From contig NW_017803091.1 of the NCBI RefSeq assembly GCF_001625305.1, positions 361,800-425,799 on the forward strand: a stretch of 64,000 bases of DNA, written 5' to 3'. Shown here one piece after another: positions 44,201-56,724 of the stretch (the first letter of the stretch is position 1; each line of letters starts with the position of its first letter). This stretch comes from Branchiostoma belcheri. Its lineage: Eukaryota; Chordata; Leptocardii; Amphioxiformes; Branchiostomatidae. Below the pieces are notes generated by a model. The model saw only the letters and a program-made list of their open reading frames with translations, was not told the origin of the DNA and ran no database searches. The translations under genes were made by a program, and so were the position numbers.

Positions 44201-47200
44201 GAGTAAGGAGCGCCCCCTGTGCTATCCCTACAGCATCAAGGCGCGCTGTCTGGTGCACGCTCACTTCAGCAGGATTGACCTGCCTCCCAAGACTCTGGAG
44301 CTCGGTAAGGGCAGAAGGTTGAAACTAGAAACTAAAGACATTCAATGCAATTTCAGGGCAGCAAACTGTATTTTTCAAGTCAATTTTCTGGACGTTCCTT
44401 CAATGAAGTAAGTTGAATCAATCCAATGCCATAGCATAGTTAGTATAGTTCATGTATCTACCCTTGTTTTCTCCTTGCCATACATTGTACCAGATACATT
44501 TGTTGAGCAATAAAGTTGATTTTATATCCCATAGCTTACTTTTAATGTAACTGATATTTTTGAGGGAAAAATGTACTATAACTAGCCTCATTGTTCATTA
44601 TTCAGCAAAGTTGCAGGTTGCTTAATTTTTCTTCTGCAATATTACACGTCTCTGTAAAATGCAGACTACATACATATTTTCTAACACTGACTACAATATG
44701 TAGTACGTATAAAGTAATATGCATTTTTTTACTTAAGGTTATTACTAAAATCGTATTCTATGGACCGTAGTGGTCCTCTAACCGGTGCGTGTCTGTTGCA
44801 GACCGTCAGCTGATCCTGCGGAAGTGCCCCACCCTGGTACAGGAGATGGTTCAGGTGGTGGCCCAGCTGGTGGCACTGGCTCATGCCGGCAGAGGTACGG
44901 TCAGCTGGTGCATGTCTGTGTTGTATAGCCACACAGGGCCACTATAGCAGGGAGCTATTTAAGGGTAGGGGCCCCCTATACTGTGATTTGCACCCCCTGC
45001 GCTGTTTACAATGTACATGTAGCCCCCTACACTGTCTTTGAACCAGTGTAGGGGTGTTTTGTTGGGGGGGGGGGAAACCTTCATAAATCTCTCAAAAAAT
45101 GAAACTATAACTTTAGAATAAAGCTATAACAAAGAGACAACAAAATCTGTCCCCCAATAAGCAAGAAACATTGTGTAAGGGGGTTACCTCTGAGTTTTTG
45201 GGGAGAATACCAGACCCCCTCCTGTGGTCATGTTTTGGGGACTCAGTGCACGACTTTTGCCATGGAAAGTTGCATTCTATACATGGCCCCTACACAGTGA
45301 AAAAAGCCTGGTGAGACCCCTGGTTGTAGTATACTGGTAGTGGGCATGTTCCACCTAACATACTCTCTAATAAGTGCTGAGTGCTAAGCAGAGATGTGTA
45401 AAATTAAATAATGTATTAAATTTTTCACCATTTAGTTTGGTATGACCTCGCTGAGGTTTGAAGCCGTAAAGACTACCCACAAGGACATTTATTTCTGGTC
45501 AGCTACATGGAACTCAATTTAAGGGTTATATGCAATGTTATATGCTGGTGAATATGCTATAACCACCGAATAAAGCTACCAAGTGAGCGCAGCCATTTAC
45601 ATGTACATCCCCATACACAATTTGGTTTAAAAAATGAAGAAAATGAATCCATTTAATGAAAATTAGGAAACACAATATTATCCATACCTATATGGTATGG
45701 ACTGAAATATAATTTCTCCATTCAACGGAACCATGTGCCAAAAAGCAATTACTCAAGCAACTGGATATGATTTTGGAAACGGTCAAACGTTTCAGCTAGT
45801 ATCCACTAGCTTTCGTCAGTGACTGAGAGACCAGAGGAGATATGCAGGTTTAAACCTGCATTTCCACTAGCTGAAACGTCTGGCTGTTTCCAAAATCATA
45901 TCCAGTTGTTTGAGTTACTGCTTTTTGGCGTATGGTATTACCTGGATGTCTAACCTTCATCGACGCAACAGAACCATGTTTTTTCCTTCCCCAGTGTCTA
46001 ACCTGCCCCGTCTGGAGACCATAGAGAACTGTATGAAGCTGTCCCAGATGACAGTGCAGGGTCTGTGGGATAACAAGTCTCCTCTACTGCAGCTGCCTCA
46101 CATCAGGGAGGACAACCTCAGACACTTCGTCTCCAAGAGAGTAGGTCTACACTGTGGTACTTTTCTAACAGGATGGAGATGTGTCAATATCTGGCTACAT
46201 GTACGATGTATGTCTGAAGGACTAATCCAAGCACAGTTGATTGCATTTAATACTAGGGGGCATTCTAACATAGCATGTGACACAAGAAATACACTCAATT
46301 GCAATTTTGCTGCCGAAAAAAAGCTTCAATATCATCAAAATCAATTTTTATTTGTCAATATTGTTTGAAAACTCTTTACATTCATGTACATGTTTTAAAA
46401 GCTGTTTGTTTTGCTATCTATCATAATTGGAAAAAAATTAATGGAACTCTGAACTTATAATAATTATACATATTTGAAGTACAAAAATTTAATTTGGAAC
46501 TTGGTCCTGGAAGACTTCGTCCTAGAAAACCCTTTTGGTGTCACTCATTCATTATGTAGTAGACTTCTGTATTACAGGTACATTAAGTCCTTTTCCAAGA
46601 AAAGCCTTTTTGAATATTTTTGCTGGTTGTAAGGTTAGGCTGAAAGGTTAGGAAATATGACATTGCAGGGCTCAAAATACTGGGTGCATGTGCACCTCAG
46701 TGCACCCAAATTTGGAGCTGTGCACCAAACTTTTTTCTGTGGGTGCACCAGTGCACCTAAATATTTTCATAGGTTTACATAATGTAAAAATGTTAAATGT
46801 ATTATAGTAGTATAAAGCATATTCTTAAATTCTAAGTGTCAGAAAAATAATAGTGTAGTAGTGCGTTGCTTTAGATATGAAACATGTTAGTTTTTGCTAA
46901 CATTCTACATTCTTATTTTCTTTTACATGGTGCATCAAAAATATTTTTGTACACCCAATATTTTAGGTTGGGTGCACCTATTCAGAAAAAAGAATTTTGA
47001 GATCTGTATTGTTTGTGTCACTACAGAGAAACATCCGCAGCATTCGGCAGCTGGCTACCATGGATGAGAAAGACAGGAGGTGAGACTATTGTACATGTTG
47101 TTATCATGCTGGGCTATCTGTGAAGAAATGATGGTCATACAGATTGTTTAAAGCTACATGTATAGTATAGGGTAGTAACCTTACCTCAAAGTTACCTGCA

Positions 47201-50200
47201 TGTTTCAGTTCATTCATTGTGTGTCTTAAACATAAAATCTCAAATATCATAAAATTATTCACCACGTTTGGCCAAAGTAAAAAACATGATAAAGCCCTGA
47301 GCATTTCAAGAGGGTCTGCATGCCCTTTTTCGTTAACCGTTATGGCCTATTTTAATTTACCGTTAATCGTTGCCGGCACGCTCTAATTCAACGTTAAGCG
47401 TTATAAGTATATTCCTCGTGAAGCGTTATTGGTCGTTTTAATTCAACGTAAAACGTTATTTGTCGTCCTAAATTCAGCGTTAAGCGTTAATGAATAATTC
47501 TTCGTTACGCATAATTTTGCCTTTCAAAATGCAGGAAAATGCGTCATTGAAGGTTTAAAAATACAAAATTTCCCGGGGGAGAATGCCCCCGGACCCCCCT
47601 AGATTGCTAGCGCATTTTTGACCAGTTTTCTGTCCATTACCGGAAGTTTGCGGAGAGTTACAGAATTTTTTTAACGAATCCGTCAACCTTGACAGACAAA
47701 ATTAACAAAAATCTTGAGTAAAAATATGAAAACATCAGGACCGACAAACACTCTCACACCATGATTTGCCTCTCAAAATGCGGGAGATTGCGTTTTTGAA
47801 GGCTTAAAAATCATAAATTTCCCCTCAGATTGCGAGCGCCAGGCGCTATCCGCTCAAAATCCATCGGTAAATCTGGGCGAACGGAAAAAAGTCAAGCTGG
47901 GTAGAGCCTTTGCCGACGTCGACTGGGACTTCCCTTTATTTGTGGACGCACTCGGGGACCAGGGCAGGTGGGAAACACAGGGAACACATACCTTTCATGC
48001 GTGCTTCATTACATGTAAGGTATACGTAATTTTGTCAGTGATCTCACAAAGCGAGATACCAAATCCAGTGCAGCTCGAAAAAAAACCTGTTAATTTACCG
48101 TTAAGCGTTGCCGACCGTCCTGAATTTACCGTTAAGCGTTACCGGTCCTGCTGAATTTACCGTCAACCGTTGCCAGGACCCCCCATGCAGACCCTCTTTC
48201 AAGTTTGAAATACAGCTATATCCCTATACTGTATGTACAGTAAACTTTTACATACCATTTTGAAAGATCAACTGTAATTTTCAGCACCAGGGTGTTTTTT
48301 TTATGGTCAGAATGTACACATTTACCAAGAAAACATGACTTGTATTTGACTGTAAAGATTGCATACCTAGCAGTGTGGAATTCTCAACAGCTTTTCCAGT
48401 TGGTGCTACATTTACGTTTTACCAGTGGTGAAGACAATCATGTAGATAATGATGCAGGTACTTGTACATGTACATGTCAGGCCTGTGTGACGTTGTTGTA
48501 TGTGTCTGAAGGGCATTACTGAGGAACATGACAGATGAAGAGTACGAGGATGTTATGGAGGTCATTAAGAATTTCCCCATCGTGGAAATGGATGTGCAGT
48601 CTCTAGGTTAGTCTCACTATATGTGTATTTGTAAACAGTTTTTGCTCTGATGGGGGGGGGGGATCATTGCTGAGAAAATGTACATGTACAAATGTACTGT
48701 CTGTGGAAAACAGTTGCTTTTTTATAATGTAAGATGTGTGTGTAAATGTACATTTATGTTAATTTTTGTAAGTTTTAAATTTGACCTTTGTTGTCATGGA
48801 ATCTATCACTTTGAAACAATTATCCAGCACCATGTATTGTAAAGCACATACATATAACATTAACATAGACCTTAGACATACACATGACTTAGGGTAGATA
48901 CATGTATGACAGTGTTAGAACATTTTTACATGACTGCATGTAACTCTACATGTATGCACATGCATGGCTTGATATTAAAGGTGGTCCAATGGCTACTGAC
49001 CACAAACATTTAGGCTGGGACAACTAAAAAGACACTTTGGGACATTTTTGGGACAATAGAAAAATAATCAACATCAGAATGTCAGCCCAACTTTTTGTTT
49101 ATCAGGCACATGTCCCGGCTTTTGTATCCCAAATTCCCTGTCTACTCTGCAATTAGGCCACACCAATTTATTTTCTTGGTTAACGGATTTTTGTAGAAAA
49201 AAAATGGAGCGGGCGGGCGAAAAAAAAATAAAAATAAAAATTTGATACTACCTGCCAAACAGCCATGTAGTGTGAAATCCAGACTGCTTATTAAGTTACG
49301 AAAATACTGGGAAAGAAACAAAAGACAAGAGAGGATGTACCGTATTGTGTTTTATTTGCTATCCACACCATTGGGTTGATAATCTTTTTCGTACACGAGC
49401 AAAAATTATGCAGAAAACAAGTTTTAGCATGTTACTTCCAAGTTCCACCATCATCATATGTACTCTAAAACATGACACGAATGTTAACTCTCACAAGCAA
49501 TTTTAACTTTAAAGGGGACAAAATTTATTCAATTTTACATGTACTGTACCTAGATTCTGCCTTGACCCAAAGTTCCAGCTTTCTCAAACAATTTAAGCTT
49601 CCGCCACAAATTTTGTCCGCCATGAGGCTCCCGCCATGCAGAACCAAATGACTGAGCCAACATGGTTCCAAAACATCGCATCTGATTGGTCAGAAAGTAA
49701 AACAATCCACGATTGGCTACTTTACGTCATGTGACTATGTGTGCAGGAGCGCCTCTAGCGACATTGGTATGAACTGCAGCAATTTCATTGGGGTCTCCCT
49801 GTTCAGGGTATTACCGGCCTGTGGGGTCTAAACTATGACGTTTTTTATTTTTATTTTCATTTGGCACAAAAAGCAAGCGGCGAATCCGTTAACCAAGGAA
49901 ATAAATTGGTGTGGCCTTATAGTGTGGCTAGGAGTGAACATTAGCAAATTTTAAATAAAATTGACTTCACTTGTTGAAGTCATACATACTTCCGGAAAAT
50001 CTGGTTGAGACAGTTCATCCTCAATTCAGGACAATTGAGATTTATTTTTGGGACAGTGCTGGGACAATAGGAAGAAAAGTTAATTTCGAGGCCTGACATG
50101 TATACTGTCTATTTTCTTTTCTCAGTCCTGGATGATGAAGACACCTACACCATAACTGCTGGAGCCATCGTCACTGTCAATTGTAAACTCAAACGGCAGA

Positions 50201-51788
50201 GTATGGAAGTAAGTATATCATATCAAAATGTCAAGAAGAAAATATCATACTTAACATCAAAATTATTCCATTTAAATTGATGATTTAGCTATGATGATGA
50301 TGAAAGAAGCATTTTGATATGAAGTATCTGGGTACATGTATTGTTTATTGTTCCCGGTGCATACAGTTGTACAGATTTTTCCTGAAGTTTGATAGAAGAT
50401 AATTGGCTGCAAACTTGGAAAGCTGAATTAAGCTTGGAGACACCTGGAAAGCTAAATTAAGCTCCCATGCCCATGGCCAAAATTTTCCCGGGGGGGGGGG
50501 GGGAGGTACATGTAGTCTACTAACTGAGGCACCTGTCCAGTGAACACTGCAGGCACAAGCTTTTTAGGTGTGTCCAGGTTGCAAACTTTGATGAAAGAAC
50601 CTTCCAAAATGTCATTTACTGCATTTTTGCGGGGATTTCAAAGAAAAAATGTCCAAAATCACATCCAGTTGAGGTGTAACTGTTTTTGGCGTATCTTATT
50701 ACCTAGATGTCTAACCTTCACTGATGTCCTTTAAATTAGTTTTTATAGGGTTCCAGCCCCACTGGTGATACAAATCAGTCTGCCTTTGTAAAAAAAATCT
50801 TGGGAATTAAAAATGAACCAAGTGTGTGGGAGGGCTTGGCTACGAGCATGGCTCGTATCATGTTGGTACAGAGAACAGCCACTAGGAATGTCAGTCACCC
50901 AAATAAGGGACATGGTGTCCCACAGGCTGACACATGCCAAGCCAGGGCTCGAAATTTAATTTTGTGAATAGGTGGTGCACCTAACCTAAAAAATTAGGTG
51001 CACAAAAAAATTTTGGGTGCACCATATAAAACAAAACATAATTAGAGATCTTACTGCTTCTCTTCTGAGCTTGAATCCAAAATGGGAGATAACTTCAAAA
51101 TCTTAAACAAGTACTACAAGAAAGATTTTATTATTTTTCTGACACTTACACTGTAGATGCCAAGAATATACTATTATACATTTGATATGTAGAAAATACC
51201 TACAAAAATATTTGGGTGCACCAGTGCACCCACAGAAAAAAAATTGGGTGCACAGTTCCAATTTTGGGTGCACTAAGGTGCACATGCACCCAGTATTTTC
51301 AGCCCTGCAAGCTATATAAAAATGACGTGGCTGACAGAATGTGTATTTTGTGTTGTGTAGTCTGTAGTTAGCCAGGGTGTGGAGGAGCCACCAGCTGCTG
51401 AAGTTGATGAAGAACCTGAGGAGGAGGAACAGCCTGAGAAAGTGGTACAGATCATGTTACATTCTACAGATCATGTTACATTCTACAGATTATATTACAG
51501 TCTGACAAACTGATAGTACTCTCTAGTACAAAACAGCAGTGTTGTGTGTTCTGGAGATACATGATTAACAGCAATGAAGTATCTTTGTAATCCCCTGTCA
51601 CAATTTGGCCAAATATGCTGCCCCAACGGCTGACTATAAGCTATGGGAGAGAGTGAGTGAGTGTCACAATATGTAAATTTGTAAGCCCCTGTCACAAAGG
51701 AGGCGACAAACAGCAGCCATTAAACTGGAGTGAGTGAGTGAGTGAGTGAGTGAGTGAGTGAGTGAGTGAGTGAGTGATTAAGTCACTC

Positions 51789-51819
<31 letters not shown>

Positions 51820-54800
51820 TCAGCTATGTGTGATGGAGTACAATGTACTGTGTTTCAAATGAGACAATGCTCTATTGCTCCCATTTTTTGTTCAATCTGT
51901 CAAGTTGTGTGAATCTGTCAGAATGAAGTTATAAATGCATTTTTTCTTGTAGGTGAACAAACCCAAACCCTGGCAGAAGAACCGGAAGGGGAAGCAGAAG
52001 GCAGGAAAAGCCAAGAAGAAGCCGAACAAGACCCAGCATCAGCAGAACAAGAAGCAGCAGCAAAATGGAGCCCTTCCACTGGACAAGCTGAAGGAAGGGG
52101 AAAACAATGTAAGTTCTGTGGAATAGAATTTAGATATCATTCGTAGCGATGGGAAGATGACAGACTCCGAAATCTCAAGGCTGGATCACGTGGCATCTGC
52201 TGTGGATATGGCATCCTCCCAGATTGTGTGAGTAGACATCATTCGTAGCGATGGGAAAATGGATAGAATTTAGATACTTAGGCCAAACCAATTTAGTTTA
52301 TTGGTTAATGTATTTTTCTCGAAAAATAATGGAGCGGGCGGGCGAAATAGAATAAAAACAGGCCTAGGCATCCTGTTATGGCCCAAAATCGTACGATAGG
52401 AGCCATGAAGTCAACACACCAGGCTGGTTCAAAATTTAAACAATGAGTTTTTAACTTTTAATGATACCATTGCATTGAAAGATGGAATGACTGTAACAGC
52501 TAGGAAAAAAAGGACTGTTTTCAACTGTTCAGGGCAAAATATGAGCATTTTGCAGTTGATTCTGAATCTGAATTGGCAAATCATAAAAAAATGAAGCGGG
52601 CGAATACGTTAACCAAGAAATAAAATTGATGTGGCCTTAAGTTTGTGTCTGTATTAAATCCTGTTTAATGCAATGATACCAAATGAAGCTACTTTCCTTG
52701 AATTACACTGCTTCATGTACACTAACCTGAAGCTAACATCACCGTCCTATGTGCTACAGAGGATACAGGAAGTGAAGGCTGGGAAAGACGAGGACTCCTC
52801 TAACTCAGACTGGGAGGATGAGCCTGACCGGGAAGACGAGGATGGGAGTGGCAGTGACAACGACGGTCAGAGACAGTCAGAAGATGATGATGATGTAAGA
52901 CATGTAATCCCTTCCGTTTCTTTGACTTTTCAAGAAAAAATTTCAAGAAAAAAGTCATAGCTCAGCAACAGTATTAGGCTTACATCTGTAGAAAAAAATG
53001 TGTTTCCGGACAGACCATAGAAAAAATTACTGCCCCTAGCCTTTTTTTTACTCCAGCAAGGAACGTATAAATTTTTTGAGCTGATTGACCTTTTCTAGCT
53101 CCAATCTGAAACTTTGTACAATTGATATCCTTTGTTAAACTGTATTATGTACAATGTCAATGACATGTTATGTAAGTTTGATCACTAGAAATCCCAAAAG
53201 TCTAAAAAAAATATAATCCCTGCCTAGTAGTAGTACACTGTACCGACCCTAATTATTTCAGGACTGAAACAGGAAACACAATATTTTTTTCCTAGGTCTT
53301 ATTAACACTTATATCAGATCTGCATGAAATAACCATCTCTAGCATACATGTATGCATGACAGATATTGGTAATTCTTTAAGCCATTATTTCAACATCTTG
53401 TGGTGTTCCTCTGTCAGTATGACAAGGATCACTTTTGTCTTTTATTTCTATTCCAATAAGGGCACCTCATAACCATCTTTTGTTAATGTTAGGGAACCCA
53501 CATGTAAATCTGATGTGCCTGTCCAGCCCTCTGGCATACTGTTTTTTTGAGCACGTACAATGTATAGTTCAAGAAAGTTCACATGTACATGTAACTTTGA
53601 CTGTCACATCAGAGCTTGAAATACTGGGTGCAATTTTTTTTTGCACCCAACTATTTTTAAGTTGGTAGATATTTTTACAAATCAAATGTATATTATATTA
53701 ATAGTATACAGGATATTCTTGGCATCTAAGTGTCAGAAAAATAATAAAATCTTTCTTGTAATACTTGTTTGAGGTTTTGAAGTTAGTTCCCATTTAAGAT
53801 TCAAGCTCAGAAGAGAAGCAGTAAGATCTCTAATTATGTTTTTTTTTATGGTGCACCCAAAAAATTTTTTGTGAACCTAATTTTTTCAGGTTGGGTGCAC
53901 CAGTGCACCTATTCCCACAAATGTATTTCAAGCCCTCCACATGTACATGTACATGTATATCATGATTTCTAACCCTGTGTGTTTGTGTGCAGAACTGGGA
54001 TGCCCTACAGGCCAGGATTAACAGGAAAGAGAAGGTGCTGGAGACCAAGTCCAAGATTAGCCACACCGTCCACGCTCCCTACTTCCCTGAGGTACATACT
54101 CATGTATACATGTATCATAGGTAGAACATAAATTTATTATAACAATTCCTTTGAACTTTATTCACCTTTATACTGGTGGCACTAATGGAGTCGTGTGCAA
54201 TAAAACAAGTGATAGGCAAAGTAAAATTCTAACATATAATTGTGTAGTCAGAAATAACTTTTATAACTAAGTTTTATAACTAAACATAAGGCCACACCAA
54301 TTTAATTTCTTGGTTCTGGACAGGGCGAAAAAAAATAAAAACAGGTCTAGGCATCCTATTATAGCACTAAATGCTACGAAAGGAGCCATGAAGTCAACAC
54401 AAAAGGTTGGGTTACTATTTAAACAATGAATTTTGAACTTTTAATCAAACCACTGTATTGAGAGATAGAAAACCTGTGTAAAAAATAAATTAGAAACTAC
54501 AGTGGCAATAACATGAATCATAATGTCCTAATATGGACAGGACTCAGCTCATCCAGTGCCAAGGGACTATGGGTAAGGTCAGAGGTTAAAGGCATCCAGA
54601 GCAATTTCAGTTTTGTGAATGACTGTTGAGTACAATGAAACCAGTTTTACCATTGATTCTTGGAACTGAACAATTATTTGAAAACCTTTGTCAGTTTACG
54701 AAATTTCACCATTTTTACTTCTTCGCTGGATTGTTTTTTTTTCTTCTGAATCAGGAGAAGCAGGAGTGGTGGTGGCTGTATGTGGCAGACAGGAAAAAAC

Positions 54801-56724
54801 ACTCCCTCATCACAGCCCCCTGTATGGTGACCAGTCTACAGGAGGAGGAGGAGGTATGGGCACACAGTTTCTCACTCTCCCAGCTGTACATTGTAGCTGA
54901 GGTGGAAAATTGCCAGCTTTTCTGAGGCCAGCTGAGACAAGCTGTTACAATTTTGTACCTTAGCATTACCAGTGTACAAACATTTAAAATTGTGACAGGA
55001 ATTGAATAAAGGTATCTATGAAAGCTGAAAATCCGTGTCATATATATATGCTTGTAATGAGATATGGACTTTCTCTCTCTATAGTGATCACCTGTCCGTA
55101 GTGGTCAGATTTGCTCAGTGCCTTGAGTGACCACTATAGACAGGTTCTACTGTAACATGATTGATTTTTGACTGTTTATAAATTATAGCTTTACAATAAA
55201 TATTTTGCACATGCAAACATAATGGTACGCCAAAAAATGAAACAACCTTCTAGTGTTTACTAGTAATGTTCTTCTGCAGGGATACTAAATATTAATTATG
55301 TACACATGTGCCTTCCTGGAAGGTCTTCATTGCCATACAAGTACCATTTCAATGCTGATAGGAAATTCAAACTCAAGTACTGGATAAATTATGGAGATAA
55401 TTTCTGGATGTTTCAAGTGACATCCACCACTATTCTTCAGCGTCACTGATGAACTAACAGAACTCGTTGACACACTTTTGAATTTCCTATGAATATTGTT
55501 AACCTGGATGTCTAACCTTCATCAACGTACTGTTTGAATGATTGTTTTGTTGTGTCAGGTTGAGTTGAAGTTTGCAGCCCCAGACAAGCCGGGTACCTAC
55601 CAGTACACAGTCTGCATCAGATCTGACTCTTACCTGGACTTCGATGTCATGAAGAGCATAAAGGTAGCATCATTATGGAGTAATTAGTATTAATACATGT
55701 AGTAAGCAAATAAAGTTAAATAGATGACCTTTCAATTGGGTGATAATGAAGCCATGAAAGACAATCCTTTCAAAATTGGACAAGTACCTACAAAATGTAT
55801 ATTTCAAACCTCAAGTGCTTATACCCCCACTGCAAATCTGTATTTGTCAAGGTATTGAATTTGAAAAGGTACATACATGTATCCGTTACAACATGAATGA
55901 CTGAATGAAATTCAAAGTTAATATTATCATTTATCTGGTATAATTTGATTTAAGACAAGGAAAATTGAAATGACACCAGGATTTCACCCCGTCTCAATGC
56001 GTCAGTCCAGCCAATGAGAAAGAGGGATCAATTTACAATTTAGGGGTCAATTGCATAAACAATACAATGTATGACAAATATTGGCTAGGATTAAGAAAAA
56101 CATATTCTGTATGTCATGTTCACAATGCCATTTATTGTACTGCATAAAATTTGAAGATCATAACTACAGTAACACTGATCAGCATGTGCATAAACTACCA
56201 GAAAAAAATTAGTCCTTTGTTTTTTATTCATGTTTCTCTGCTTTTGATTAGGTATTCTTGTTACACCAGGAAAAACTAATAAAATCAGAAGCCTGATTAA
56301 AGCAAAAAAATGTAAAAATAGGCCTAACCTCTGCTTTGAGAGTAGCACAATTAGCATCTCACTTTTATGTTATTGCTATAGTGAACTGGTCGCACACTGG
56401 ACTTCTGAAGAGCTTCATACTTTATTGTGTTGCCTCCAGGACCCCTAGCACCATAGTATTCCTAGGTCGGACTGCTCTACTTCTAAGTTGGGGGGGTTGT
56501 AACAGGACTGTTCTTACAGATTTTGTGTTGTAGTGGACAAATGGTTCACAGTGGGTTCATAACACTCACTCTCCTGTTGCCATTTTTTCTAGTTGGACGT
56601 CAAAGAAGCCAAGGAGGCAGTGGATGCTGAAGCTGCATGGAACCTATCGGAGGATGAGGATGAGAATAATGATGAAGAGGAGGACATATCAGACTATGAA
56701 ACTGATGATGAAGAGGAAGACTGA
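35206..56724 (+). CDS. SEC63: SEC63 ER translocon J-domain protein, complete, 21 exons
   Basis: Exons: 35206-35329, 38341-38440, 38966-39080, 39847-39959, 40766-40827, 42083-42192, 42901-43009, 43317-43411, 44169-44304, 44802-44894, 45995-46140, 47027-47079, 48512-48606, 50126-50208, 51361-51444, 51953-52108, 52760-52894, 53993-54091, 54755-54853, 55559-55663, 56593-56724. The CDS is 2244 nt, 747 aa (human 760), with all phases consistent and GT-AG introns throughout. SEC63 sits in the ER membrane with Sec61/Sec62 and recruits the Hsp70 BiP for protein import. Three membrane spans are visible: about 15-35, 77-91 and 190-208. The lumenal J domain carries HPD at 132-134, followed by KGGDE. Sec63/Brl homology runs from about 215 to 690, with a lysine/glutamine-rich exon (51953-52108) and an acidic exon inserted. 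The acidic tail (from 705) fits Sec62 binding. The start AAAATGG has a good context. Confidence 0.96.
36077..36286. mobile_element. hAT-like MITE with CTACATG duplication
   Basis: The ends GGGGCCTGCATGCC and CATGCAGGCCCTC are inverted and flanked by CTACATG (36070-36076 and 36287-36293). The interior repeats a GTAATTCGTAAT motif. The related element at 47311-48196 has the same ends. Confidence 0.75.
36574..36945. mobile_element. Shorter relative of the 21360-22490 element
   Basis: It begins TGTTCGAAATACCTGTCTGC and ends GTATTTCGACCACTG, the reverse orientation of the longer copy. Both subterminal CTGCAAT-type blocks are kept and only the centre differs. It is in SEC63 intron 1. Confidence 0.75.
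37461..37980 (+). repeat. Dispersed repeat family R1, long copy with internal duplication
   Basis: It starts AGAAAGGCCAATATTTGC and ends GATGACTCATGCCCA. Inside, a segment containing ATGCTCTGTGCAGGTGTTAATC and CCAACAGCCAATCAGCAAGA is tandemly duplicated (about 37788-37850 and 37858-37912). It lies in SEC63 intron 1. Confidence 0.65.
38219..38258. repeat. Short perfect-looking palindrome
   Basis: ATGGGTTCACCACCACTTCG is followed directly by its complement TGGTGTGGTGAACCCAT. It would form a hairpin and may be a relic end of an R1-type element. Confidence 0.6.
38484..38864. mobile_element. GTGCAC-rich MITE, 'cagggctcg...accctg' family
   Basis: It starts CAGGGCTCGTAATACTGG and ends GAATTTCAAACCCTG. 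GGGTGCATGTGCACC and related motifs lie near each end. It sits in SEC63 intron 2, and similar copies follow in later introns. Confidence 0.7.
42269..42647. mobile_element. Harbinger-like MITE
   Basis: The ends GGCCACAATAATTTAATTTC and AATTGTTGTGACC are inverted, with TAA before and TTA after. The interior block CAACTGTTCAGGGCAAAATA is shared with 31837 and 52281. It is in SEC63 intron 6. Confidence 0.75.
43613..44055 (+). repeat. Dispersed repeat family R1, long copy
   Basis: It shares the ends and the AACAGCCAATCAGCAAGAAG block with 37461-37980 and the short copy at 6128. It is in SEC63 intron 8. Confidence 0.65.
44935..45330. repeat. Dispersed repeat related to 40030-40190
   Basis: AGGGTAGGGGCCCC and CCATGGAAAGTTGCATTCTA resemble GCGTAGGGGCCCTGC and CATAGAAAGTTGTCCTTCTG in the other copy, and both end near CTGGTGAGA(A/C)CCC. 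A G-run lies at 45065-45073. No gene was recognised. Confidence 0.45.
45745..45925. mobile_element. Foldback element with about 50-bp arms
   Basis: CAACTGGATATGATTTTGGA at the left is complemented by TCCAAAATCATATCCAGTTG at the right, and the arms continue to the CAGCTAGT block. Flanking 'ATTACCTGGATGTCTAACC' sequence recurs near 50697 and 55500. It is in SEC63 intron 10. Confidence 0.75.
46673..47010. mobile_element. GTGCAC-rich MITE copy
   Basis: It opens CAGGGCTCAAAATACTGGG and closes near GAATTTTGAGATCTG. The GTGCACC motifs are as in 38484-38864. The right end lies close to SEC63 exon 47027-47079. Confidence 0.6.
47311..48196. mobile_element. hAT-like element with internal CGTTAAGCGTTA repeats
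   Basis: The ends AGGGTCTGCATGCCC and CATGCAGACCCTC are inverted and flanked by TTTCAAG (47304-47310 and 48197-48203). Both flanking arms hold several CCGTTAAGCGTT-type units. No transposase frame was seen in the 886 bp. It is in SEC63 intron 12. Confidence 0.75.
49156..49916. mobile_element. Harbinger-like element with a distinct 600-bp core
   Basis: GGCCACACCAATTTATTTTC and the complement ATAAATTGGTGTGGCC are inverted, with TTA at 49153-49155 and 49917-49919. The core differs from the shorter relatives and lacks a recognisable transposase. It is in SEC63 intron 13. Confidence 0.8.
50944..51306. mobile_element. GTGCAC-rich MITE copy, opposite orientation
   Basis: It begins CAGGGCTCGAAATTTAATTT and ends GTATTTTCAGCCCTG. 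It is the reverse of the 38484 copy and about 55 bp from SEC63 exon 51361-51444. Confidence 0.7.
51728..51820 (+). repeat. (GTGA)n and (CTGA)n microsatellite
   Basis: An uninterrupted run of about eleven GTGA units is followed by CTGACTGA repeats. It is in SEC63 intron 15. Confidence 0.9.
52281..52636. mobile_element. Harbinger-like MITE
   Basis: TTA flanks both ends (52278-52280 and 52637-52639). The ends are GGCCAAACCAATTTAG and ATTGATGTGGCC. The interior is shared with 42269. It is in SEC63 intron 16. Confidence 0.8.
53612..53935. mobile_element. GTGCAC-rich MITE copy
   Basis: It runs from AGAGCTTGAAATACTGGGTG to GTATTTCAAGCCCT, with GTGCACC motifs at the right end. It is in SEC63 intron 17. 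Confidence 0.65.
54300..54490. mobile_element. Truncated Harbinger-like MITE
   Basis: After TAA the left end GGCCACACCAATTTAATTTC is intact. The right end is missing. It is in SEC63 intron 18. Confidence 0.65.
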
